Positions 1 to 5,949 of a stretch of DNA of 9,858 nt are shown piece by piece. Position numbers and translations under genes: made by a program. Positions within the stretch are counted from its first letter, which is position 1. Each line of letters opens with the position of its first letter. Source of the stretch: Schleiferiaceae bacterium (GTDB taxonomy: Bacteria; Bacteroidota; Bacteroidia; Flavobacteriales; Schleiferiaceae); NCBI GenBank assembly GCA_025210575.1, contig JAOARK010000305.1, positions 1 to 9,858 on the forward strand. Direction: 5' to 3'. Below the pieces are notes generated by a model. It was given only the letters and a program-made list of their open reading frames with translations, was not told the origin of the DNA and did not search any database.

Positions 1-31
1 AGACGAAAGGATCAATTAAAACCTAATCAGA

Positions 32-595
32 ATGAACTATGACATAAGGCCATTAAGCAAAGCTTTAAAAAATGATTATCTGAACTTCTTCGACCATATG
101 GTATTCGAAGAAAATCCAGATAGATCAAAATGTTATTGCTGCGACTATCACTTTCTTGGGGATGCTGAATCCTGCACTCGAGAAATCAGTCGGCCTTTTG
201 TTGCAAATCTTATTGACGAGAACAAGTTTGCAGGCTATTTGGTTTTTGATAATGATGAGCCTATTGCATGGTGCAATGCAAACAACCGATCAAATTACCA
301 ACGATTACTAAGAGACTTTGATTTGGTGGATAACCCGGATGATGTAGTTTGTTCGATTGTCTGCTTCCTGGTTCACCCCGATTACCGAAGACTAGGTATT
401 GCTCAAAAGATTCTTGAAAAAATTATTGAGGATAGCACAGCTCAACAATATGACTATGTTGAAGCATACCCAAGAAAAGGGGAATTAACCAGTGAAGGAA
501 ATTTCAAAGGGCCACTGGAACTATATAAAAGAATGGATTTTATAATGCATAAAGAGCATAACAATTATTATGTAATGAGAAAGAGTTTAGGCTAA
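32..595 (+). CDS. GNAT-family N-acetyltransferase with Cys-rich N-terminal motif
   Basis: Predicted cytoplasmic acetyl-CoA-dependent N-acetyltransferase of 187 residues; the substrate is unknown. The GNAT core is clear. The strand before the acetyl-CoA loop reads SIVCFLVHPDYRR (108-120), followed by the pyrophosphate-binding loop RRLGIA (119-124) and a helix ending near 135. A later strand reads YVEAYP (142-147), and the C-terminal GPLELYKRMDF (160-170) is the usual 'lyek.GF' segment. The N-terminus carries KCYCCDYHF (33-41) and WCNANNR (80-86). From memory these mark a widespread GNAT subfamily whose members keep a CYC..YHF motif and the VEAYP strand. The length is normal and the gene looks intact. 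Only 31 bases precede the ATG, so its promoter is outside or cannot be judged. The GNAT fold is near certain; any specific substrate would be a guess. Confidence 0.93.
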   Translation: MNYDIRPLSKALKNDYLNFFDHMVFEENPDRSKCYCCDYHFLGDAESCTREISRPFVANLIDENKFAGYLVFDNDEPIAWCNANNRSNYQRLLRDFDLVDNPDDVVCSIVCFLVHPDYRRLGIAQKILEKIIEDSTAQQYDYVEAYPRKGELTSEGNFKGPLELYKRMDFIMHKEHNNYYVMRKSLG

Positions 596-603
596 AAGCG
601 ATG

Positions 604-662
604 CACAACAACGAATATGAATCTTGCTTATTAAACCATTGATGATAGCTAATACGTTTGTG
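604..662. repeat. Imperfect inverted repeat downstream of the acetyltransferase gene
   Basis: CACAACAACG (604-613) can pair with CGTTTGTG (655-662), giving 8 base pairs with a two-base bulge (CA, 609-610). A few weaker A/T pairs extend inward. About 40 bases lie between the arms, and the left arm begins nine bases after the stop codon. The layout (post-gene position, CACAAC/GTTTGTG ends, extrahelical bases) recalls attC-like cassette ends. However, the ends match the integron consensus RYYYAAC/GTTRRRY only partly, and no integrase is present. It could equally be chance or a weak transcription stop. Confidence 0.3.
653..660 (+). promoter_or_regulatory. Candidate Bacteroidota -7 promoter box (TACGTTTG)
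   Basis: TACGTTTG is an exact match to the Bacteroidota -7 consensus TAnnTTTG. It lies 14 bases before the preferred ATG at 675. No good TTG -33 element sits at the expected spacing; the nearest TTG triplets, at 639 and 624, are too close and too far. Transcription would start about 667, giving a very short leader. The box overlaps the right arm of the inverted repeat, so one of the two readings may be coincidental. Confidence 0.35.
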
Positions 663-674
663 AAAATGATGTTC

Positions 675-1217
675 ATGAAAGAAACGCTGAGCGCTTTGAT
701 CATTTTGGGCTGTTTGGGTTGTGCCCCAGCAGAAAGCCCAACCCTAACAGAAAAGAACGTGGGCTCTCCAATCGTTTGCAACGAAAAAGGTTGTGCTGGT
801 TCCTATAGTGGAGCCGAGTTTATTAATGGATCGGATGTAGCACATCAATTCTCCAATGAAATGTCTGGAATGGTGGGAGACCAATTGAAAGTGCTCTACA
901 AAAAGGGGTTGTATTCAATAGTAGATTTCTCAAAAATTATAATGTCTACAAAAGGAATGGGATCGGGAACAGTGGTCTACGAATTGAACATCCCTTTTAA
1001 GCGCGTACAACAAAAATGTGATGCCTTCACTTCATTTGACCATGTTGGAGGCTGGGATCACTCTCCCGCACTGTCGGCACGAAAAAAACAATTACAAAGT
1101 GCTCTGATGAAAGGAGAGTCGTTAGATATTAGCAACCTGAAAACCACCCCTGAAGGGTTGCAAGAGTATTGGATCCAGTGGAAAAACAAAAAAGTGCAAG
1201 CCGATTGTGCCCATTGA
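675..1217 (+). CDS. Small putative lipoprotein, function unknown
   Basis: I do not recognise a family. Starting at 675 the protein has 180 residues and begins MKETLSALIILGCLGCAPAES. That is a short hydrophobic stretch followed by two possible lipidation cysteines: C13 in the context ILGC, which fits a lipobox better, and C16 in CLGC. The signal would be unusually short from this start, so the in-frame ATG codons at 666 or 669, or even 624, remain possible. I prefer 675 because of the MK start and the promoter-like box just upstream. The mature part contains CNEKGC (35-40), a central segment rich in Gly/Met (GMVGDQLKVLYKKGLYSIV, 64-82), and further cysteines at 115 and 178, which could form disulfides in the periplasm. 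A VGGWDHSP segment (124-131) is distinctive. The protein is probably anchored in a membrane facing the periplasm. The neighbours give no functional clue. Confidence 0.7.
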   Translation: MKETLSALIILGCLGCAPAESPTLTEKNVGSPIVCNEKGCAGSYSGAEFINGSDVAHQFSNEMSGMVGDQLKVLYKKGLYSIVDFSKIIMSTKGMGSGTVVYELNIPFKRVQQKCDAFTSFDHVGGWDHSPALSARKKQLQSALMKGESLDISNLKTTPEGLQEYWIQWKNKKVQADCAH

Positions 1218-1297
1218 TTCATTCGACATCAACCTTCGGTGAGAGCAACAAAAAACTAAAGTCAATTAACCGCATGAATTACAAATCATTTGGATCT

Positions 1298-1681
1298 ATG
1301 AAATACTTCTCAATCCTGTTGTTGTGTAGCTTTTTGTTTGCCCCCAATCTAATGTTTAGTCAAGACCAAACAACTACCTTCGAGAAAGCACAACTATTTG
1401 GTCAATGGTATTTCCTCTATCAAGAAAATGACAAGAATAGCCGAACGGAAAACATGGAAAATGGGTTTTACTTGGCATTGCAAAAGGATGGGCAATTTGA
1501 ATCAACCATACCCAAACTGCCTAAACATGGAAATTGGAAATTTGAAGCAAAAACCCAAAGATTGACTTGTTCTGCTGAGGACTTTGAATATGCCTGGAAG
1601 TTGAAAAACTTTAATGAATTCGGCATGGTGTTAATCAGTGAAAAAAATGAGAAATGGTATTTTTCAGCTCCTGCAGAATAA
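1298..1681 (+). CDS. Secreted small protein with lipocalin-like pattern
   Basis: From 1298 this is a 127-residue exported protein. The signal peptide MKYFSILLLCSFLFAPNLMFSQ has a hydrophobic core at 4-20 and a likely cut after FS, leaving QDQ at the new N-terminus, a pattern very common in Bacteroidota. The mature part shows LFGQW (33-37), LALQKDGQF (59-67), GNWKF (78-82) and a final KWYF (119-122). The spacing of 'L.G.W' and 'l..dG.f' resembles small lipocalin-like beta-barrel domains of Bacteroidota that may bind hydrophobic ligands. This is a pattern judgement, not a firm family assignment. In-frame starts at 1274 and 1169 exist, but they would bury the signal peptide behind a hydrophilic extension, and 1169 would overlap the previous gene. 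The next gene starts 17 bases downstream, so the two are probably co-transcribed. Confidence 0.75.
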   Translation: MKYFSILLLCSFLFAPNLMFSQDQTTTFEKAQLFGQWYFLYQENDKNSRTENMENGFYLALQKDGQFESTIPKLPKHGNWKFEAKTQRLTCSAEDFEYAWKLKNFNEFGMVLISEKNEKWYFSAPAE

Positions 1682-1698
1682 TCGATAATTTTTAAGCT

Positions 1699-2157
1699 GT
1701 GAATATTGAAGCTCTTATCGGAAGACAAATTACCGACATTCAAATTGCGATCAAAAAAGTAGAGTATGAGGGTAGCATACCTTTAGAGGAATCATTCAAC
1801 TATCTCATCTTAGATGAAGGAGAGGCCATTGAAATCCCATACTCACAAAGTGAACATGTTTGGGTTGAAGAGGAACTTCCCGAAGACCTGAAAAGCATAT
1901 TTGTAGATAATTTTGGAACTCCAAACCAAAATCCACAAATTATAGGGCAAAAGATCATTGGTGTTTACCATTACTACAGTGGCTTCACAGCTATTCGAAG
2001 GGAATGGGATAAATGCCTTATTGAATTAGAAAGTGGTTTCTTCATTAGTGATAAAACCATGTCTCCCATGGGTACAGGTCATGCCGGGGTCTGGATATTT
2101 AGCTCTAAAGCCGATGTTGAACGTAAAATTGGAGGAGGGTTTACAAAGTTAGCTTGA
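1699..2157 (+). CDS. Conserved soluble protein of unknown function (GTG start)
   Basis: A 152-residue acidic soluble protein with no signal peptide or membrane segment. The start must be the GTG at 1699: an in-frame TAA lies at 1693-1695 and no in-frame ATG occurs until the motif near residue 121. It opens with ALIGRQITDIQI (5-16), continues with a strand-like FNYLILDEGEAIEIPY (33-48), and ends with CLIELESGFFIS (106-117) and TMSPMGTGHAG (120-130). From memory, the 'LIG..I', '.ELe.G..is' and 'tMsP.GTG.AG' pattern recurs in Bacteroidota hypothetical proteins of similar size, but I know of no proven function. The overall look (small, acidic, all-beta) is compatible with immunity-type or stand-alone accessory proteins; that is speculation. 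It lies 17 bases after the lipocalin-like gene, suggesting one transcript. Confidence 0.8.
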   Translation: MNIEALIGRQITDIQIAIKKVEYEGSIPLEESFNYLILDEGEAIEIPYSQSEHVWVEEELPEDLKSIFVDNFGTPNQNPQIIGQKIIGVYHYYSGFTAIRREWDKCLIELESGFFISDKTMSPMGTGHAGVWIFSSKADVERKIGGGFTKLA

Positions 2158-2232
2158 TCTTTCTTCCTTTCATTTCAATTCAAGTTTCAACTAAGCTCAA
2201 TTTAATTTCAATTATCTTGTAGGTTAATAAGA

Positions 2233-2520
2233 ATGAAAGCAGTTTTTCAAACAAAACAATTTTGGATCCTTCAACGTTCAGCATTGATTTGCGCAACCGT
2301 TGGACTTTCATTGGGTGTTCTCTATTCTTTTGGAGGATTAATAATTGACACCTTAGTATCTTTAGAATTGATCTCTTCTAATGAAACACCGGGATTGAGT
2401 TACGGCACTGTCCTCGCCTTTGGTGCCTTGATCGGAATGCCAGCAATTGGGTTTGTATTCGGTGTAGTTCTGGGATTGGTTCTAATCCCGCTGCATGCAC
2501 TTTATTTCAAATTGAAGTGA
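2233..2520 (+). CDS. Small two-helix membrane protein, function unknown
   Basis: A 95-residue hydrophobic protein with no family I recognise. A short polar N-terminus (MKAVFQTKQFWILQR) precedes a first membrane segment at about 16-43. A short polar loop containing SSNETPG (48-54) follows, then a glycine-rich second segment at about 58-91, rich in small residues (FGALIGMPAIGFVFG, 63-77), and a basic tail KLK. Both ends are probably on the cytoplasmic side by the positive-inside rule. The codon pattern and clean ATG support a real gene, but there is no functional clue. It stands apart from both neighbours, with about 75 bases before it and 119 bases between it and cydA. Confidence 0.65.
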   Translation: MKAVFQTKQFWILQRSALICATVGLSLGVLYSFGGLIIDTLVSLELISSNETPGLSYGTVLAFGALIGMPAIGFVFGVVLGLVLIPLHALYFKLK

Positions 2521-2577
2521 CTTGATTCAAACATTTTCGAGCCTACGATTTTGTCTCATATTTCTCACATTTTATGC

Positions 2578-2606
2578 TTGTTTTCCTGGCATAGCCGCTA
2601 CCTTTA
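2578..2606 (+). promoter_or_regulatory. Candidate promoter of cydAB
   Basis: TTG at 2578-2580 and TACCTTTA at 2599-2606, separated by 18 bases, fit the Bacteroidota -33 TTG and -7 TAnnTTTG arrangement, with only the last base of the -7 box off consensus. Transcription would begin near 2612, about 28 bases before the cydA ATG. The leader is A-rich (AGAGAAAAAAG, 2622-2632), as expected for a phylum that makes little use of Shine-Dalgarno pairing. This is the only well-spaced promoter candidate seen in the 119-base gap. Confidence 0.4.
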
Positions 2607-2639
2607 CTCCACCAAAATCTTAGAGAAAAAAGTGGCTTT

Positions 2640-3971
2640 ATGGAAGACATGATCTTTTACGATCGCATTCAATTTGCCTTCACCATCACCTTCCACTATT
2701 TATTCCCGCAATTGACCATGGGCTTATCGCTGCTCATTGTTCTTTTCAAAGGTGCCTTTTTGCGAACGGGGAAAGAAATCTACAACAACGCTGCACGCTT
2801 TTGGATGAAGATCTTTGCACTCAATTTTGCTATGGGTGTGGTTACGGGTATACCAATGGAGTTTCAATTCGGTACAAACTGGGCCAAATTTTCTGAATTG
2901 ACCGGAAGTATTGTTGGACAAACTCTAGCGATGGAAGGCATGTTTTCATTCTTCCTTGAATCATCTTTTTTAGGGCTCTTCCTTTTCGGAGAAAAACTTA
3001 TTGGGCAAAGACTTCATTTTCTCTCAGGGTTTCTTGTGTTTTTAGGGTCCTGGGCAAGCGGTTGGTTTATTCTGGCAACCAATGCATGGATGCAACACCC
3101 CGTAGGATTCGAAATTGTAGATAATGGAAAGTTCGTGCTCACCAATTTTTCAGCCTTATTCACTAACCCTTGGTTGCTGCCCTCGTATTTGCATAACCAA
3201 ATGGCAAGTTTAGTAACCGCCTCGTTTGTCATGGCTGGAACTGGAGCTATTTACCTGCTGCTTAAAAGACATTCAGAATACGGCAAGCTCTTTTTAAAAG
3301 TTGGGGTAATTGCAGGTGTTATCTCTACCATTCTTGTGGCCTTTCCTACGGGCGACCTGAATGCGAAAAACGTAGTTAAATATCAGCCTATCACATTTGC
3401 AGCCATGGAAGGCTTGTTCGAAACCAGTGAAGGTGGAGCAGAGATTGTGTTAATAGGTCAGCCGAACATGAAGACCCGAGAGCTCCACAACAAAATTGCC
3501 GTTCCTAATTTCTTGAGTTTTCTTACCTATCAAAATTGGGATGCTCAAGTTCTAGGGCTAGAAGAATTTGATGAAGAACTCTGGCCCACGAATATTCCGG
3601 GTTTATATTATGGCTATCACATTATGGTCGGGTTAGGCACCATCTTTATCGGGATGATGTGTTTGTCTGCATTTTTCCTTTATCGGAAAAAGTTGAACAA
3701 AATGCGTTGGCTATTATGGTCGCTTTTGCTGGCTGTGCCCTTTCCCTACATTGCCAACATTGCAGGTTGGTACACAGCCGAATTGGGGCGACAGCCTTGG
3801 TTGGTTTATGGTCTCATGCCTACAGCAATGGGAGCCTCTCCAAATGTTTCAAGCGGAAATGCACTGTTCACGCTTTTAGGGTTTGTGGGGCTATACCTTT
3901 TACTGGGGTTGCTTTTTGTATTGCTCGTAGGTAAGATCGTTTATAAAGGACCTAACCCTCAAAATCACTAG
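2640..3971 (+). CDS. cydA: Cytochrome bd ubiquinol/menaquinol oxidase subunit I
   Basis: Heme-carrying subunit of the cytochrome bd quinol oxidase in the cytoplasmic membrane. It oxidises quinol and reduces O2 to water, and is usually important at low oxygen. The 443-residue length marks the short Q-loop type (E. coli has 522). By comparison with E. coli CydA I see His19, a high-spin heme ligand, in FHYLFPQ, and Glu99 and Glu107 in AMEGMFSFFLESSF. His185 and Met329 correspond to the heme b558 ligands His186 and Met393. GWYTAELGRQPW (376-387) carries Glu381 and Arg384, matching E. coli Glu445 and Arg448. Q-loop Glu257 is kept in QPITFAAMEGLF (249-260). Two studied E. coli residues differ: Lys252 is Thr252, and Arg391 is His327 in YHIMVGLG. 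About nine membrane helices are expected. The gene is complete and cydB starts one base after its stop. The electron donor is probably menaquinol, given the phylum. Confidence 0.97.
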   Translation: MEDMIFYDRIQFAFTITFHYLFPQLTMGLSLLIVLFKGAFLRTGKEIYNNAARFWMKIFALNFAMGVVTGIPMEFQFGTNWAKFSELTGSIVGQTLAMEGMFSFFLESSFLGLFLFGEKLIGQRLHFLSGFLVFLGSWASGWFILATNAWMQHPVGFEIVDNGKFVLTNFSALFTNPWLLPSYLHNQMASLVTASFVMAGTGAIYLLLKRHSEYGKLFLKVGVIAGVISTILVAFPTGDLNAKNVVKYQPITFAAMEGLFETSEGGAEIVLIGQPNMKTRELHNKIAVPNFLSFLTYQNWDAQVLGLEEFDEELWPTNIPGLYYGYHIMVGLGTIFIGMMCLSAFFLYRKKLNKMRWLLWSLLLAVPFPYIANIAGWYTAELGRQPWLVYGLMPTAMGASPNVSSGNALFTLLGFVGLYLLLGLLFVLLVGKIVYKGPNPQNH

Positions 3972-3972
3972 C

Positions 3973-5052
3973 ATGGAATTATTCTGGTATATCGTTTTGG
4001 TCTTAATGCTAATCGCATTTATCATTCTCGATGGCTTCGATTTTGGTGCTGGAATGGTGCATTTATTCTTTGCGAAAAAGGAAAAAGACAAACAGGCTAT
4101 TGTTAAGTCCATTGGTCCTTTTTGGGATGCCAATGAGGTTTGGCTCATTGCGGCAGGAGGAGTAATGTTCTTTGCTTTCCCCACTTTATACGCTTCCGCT
4201 TTTAGCGGATTCTACTTGCCACTTATGCTCATTTTGTGGCTGCTCATTTTCAGAGCCATCGGTTTAGAGCTGCGCAATCAATTTAAAAACAGTCTTTGGC
4301 AAAATGTATGGGATAAAGCCTTTGGTATTTCAAGCATGTTACTTGCCTTATTTTTTGGTGTTGCCTTAGCGAATTGTATGCGGGGGGTAAACTTTGGTGA
4401 TGTAACAGACAGTACTTCTCTATTAGAAGGTCACTATTTCTTTCTTCCCTTTTGGAGTTCTTCTTTCAATCCATTTAATGGAAATGACTTGGGAGCAATT
4501 GACGCTTTTACTTTGCTCTTCGGAATTAAAGGAGCATTAGTCTTGTTTATGCACGGCTCTAATTGGATCATATTCAAAACCAACTCCTCATTAAATACAA
4601 GGTTAAAAGCTTTGGTGCCAAACGTGAATGCATTAATCGGGTTAACCGCATTTAGTTCTCTGTATTTCTATATCCAGATTCATCCGAGTGCATTCGACAA
4701 TTTTACCCAACACCCTTGGATGCTTATTTTTCCTGTTGGCCTTTTAAGTTGTTGGATCATGCTATTCCGCGCCAAACATTTTCAAAAGGATTCAACCGGG
4801 TTTTTATTTTCAAGTGCCTTAATCTTTTTCGGGATCTCTACCGTTGTTTCTACGTTGTTCCCAAATTTCATTCGGTCTTCGAACGCCATTCACCCTGCCT
4901 TGGATGCCTTTAACACATCCACCGAAGAATATGGATTAAATATTGGTCTTCAATGGTTTATAATTGGTGCATTATTGGTCGCTATCTACTTCACCATGCA
5001 ATTCTGGCTCTTTAGAGGTAAACTCGACAGTGCAGATTATGGTGATCACTGA
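3973..5052 (+). CDS. cydB: Cytochrome bd oxidase subunit II
   Basis: Partner subunit of CydA, needed for assembly and stability of the heme groups of cytochrome bd in the cytoplasmic membrane. The 359 residues are close to the usual length. Family signatures are present: LDGFDFGAG (19-27), GPFWDANEVWL (48-58), the FRAIGLELRNQ segment (93-103) at the end of the third helix, and ALDAFNTSTEEYGLNIG (309-325) before the last helix. Around eight to nine hydrophobic helices are visible, with a polar loop at about 141-175 that carries Asn/Phe-rich sequence. The ATG lies one base after the cydA stop, so the two are certainly one transcript and probably translationally coupled. No CydX/CbdX-like small subunit gene follows in the 45 bases before the next gene, and no cydDC transporter genes occur in this window. 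Confidence 0.97.
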   Translation: MELFWYIVLVLMLIAFIILDGFDFGAGMVHLFFAKKEKDKQAIVKSIGPFWDANEVWLIAAGGVMFFAFPTLYASAFSGFYLPLMLILWLLIFRAIGLELRNQFKNSLWQNVWDKAFGISSMLLALFFGVALANCMRGVNFGDVTDSTSLLEGHYFFLPFWSSSFNPFNGNDLGAIDAFTLLFGIKGALVLFMHGSNWIIFKTNSSLNTRLKALVPNVNALIGLTAFSSLYFYIQIHPSAFDNFTQHPWMLIFPVGLLSCWIMLFRAKHFQKDSTGFLFSSALIFFGISTVVSTLFPNFIRSSNAIHPALDAFNTSTEEYGLNIGLQWFIIGALLVAIYFTMQFWLFRGKLDSADYGDH

Positions 5053-5097
5053 TTGAGTATGCACTAATTTTAGTAAACTCGTAGCAGAATGTGATCG

Positions 5098-5934
5098 ATG
5101 CATACCTGTGTAAGTTGCCATAATAAGTTTGAAGGAAAGTACTGCAATCATTGTGGAGAGAAAGTTATATCGAATGAAGACCGCAGGATTAGTCATTATC
5201 TGGGTCAATTTGTAAATACGCTATTCTCTGCAGACAGTAAGTTTCTCAAATCATTTTGGCTGTTGTTCAGAAAACCGGGCTTTTTGCCACTCGCTTATAT
5301 CAAAGGGCAGAGAAGCCTGTATACTAAACCCCTGGCATTGTATTTTTTAGCCAACTTTTTGTTCTTTTTTATTTCTGATACCGATGCATTCTCCACAGGA
5401 CTTTATAGTCATATGCATTACCAGAAATACAAAAACTTGGCAACTCAAATTACGAATGCAAAAATTGCCAATGACGATATTTCTCTTGAGCAGCTCACAA
5501 AATTGTTTGATATTAGTGTGGCTAGCAATTCTAAATTGTTCTTGATTCTTTTTGTGGTATTGCTCTCTTTTTGTCTGGTTATTTTGTACCCTTCTAGAAA
5601 GCGCTATTACTCAGATCATCTTACCTTTTCCTTAAGCTTTATGTCATTCATATTGTTCGGTATTTTTCTCGCTCTTCCATTCATTGTGGAATTCACATAC
5701 CTAATGGTCTATAAATTTACCGGATATGCTTCTGGACCTGATTATAATGGCAATGTTTTTTCTCTGATATTATTGACGCTAATAGGTCTCTATCTCTATC
5801 CCGCATTGAAGCGTTTTTATGGACAATCTGTAGGATTGACCTTGACGAAGACCTTTTTTATGACAATCCTGATCTTTCCTGTTTTACTCACCTACCGTTT
5901 TATTCTATTTTTAGTGACCTTAGCAATGATCTAA
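5098..5934 (+). CDS. DUF3667-type zinc-ribbon membrane protein
   Basis: A 278-residue membrane protein of unknown function that matches the DUF3667 pattern. The N-terminus is a small zinc ribbon with CVSC (4-7) and CNHC (16-19), expected in the cytoplasm. Next comes an amphipathic region with FSADSKFLKSFWLLFRKPGFLPLAYIKGQRSLYTKPLALY (43-82); within it, the 'rPg.....YI.G.R..y..P' pattern is the family hallmark. A later YYSDHLTFSLSFMSF (170-184) matches the 'EHl.Fslhf.sF' segment. Five hydrophobic segments are visible, at about 77-92, 146-164, 176-202, 220-236 and 251-275. A charged stretch at 106-140 separates the first two. Its gene follows cydB by 45 bases and precedes the next gene by 15. 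The family's biochemical role is not known to me; the C-x2-C pairs suggest Zn binding. The family call is strong, the function open. Confidence 0.87.
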   Translation: MHTCVSCHNKFEGKYCNHCGEKVISNEDRRISHYLGQFVNTLFSADSKFLKSFWLLFRKPGFLPLAYIKGQRSLYTKPLALYFLANFLFFFISDTDAFSTGLYSHMHYQKYKNLATQITNAKIANDDISLEQLTKLFDISVASNSKLFLILFVVLLSFCLVILYPSRKRYYSDHLTFSLSFMSFILFGIFLALPFIVEFTYLMVYKFTGYASGPDYNGNVFSLILLTLIGLYLYPALKRFYGQSVGLTLTKTFFMTILIFPVLLTYRFILFLVTLAMI

Positions 5935-5949
5935 CCTAATTCTAGCGAC

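Noticed and set aside
1169..1297. Longer N-terminus for the lipocalin-like protein, starting at 1169 or 1274
   Set aside because: It would overlap the previous gene (for 1169) and place a polar extension before a classic signal peptide that begins at 1298.
2522..2530. TTGATTCAA palindrome upstream of cydA as an FNR/CRP-type site
   Set aside because: The half-sites are separated by a single base, not the four to six expected. It lies nearly 120 bases upstream of cydA and directly after the previous stop.
2724..4184. Minus-strand and alternate-frame open frames inside cydA and the start of cydB
   Set aside because: They lie wholly within or across well-conserved coding sequence, have low-complexity or Cys/Ser-odd translations, and show no family features.
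5063..5074. ACTAA-TT-TTAGT inverted repeat with TAATTTTA as promoter or operator before the 5098 gene
   Set aside because: The stem is short and AT-rich, there is no TTG at proper spacing and no T-run terminator. Such a sequence is expected by chance.
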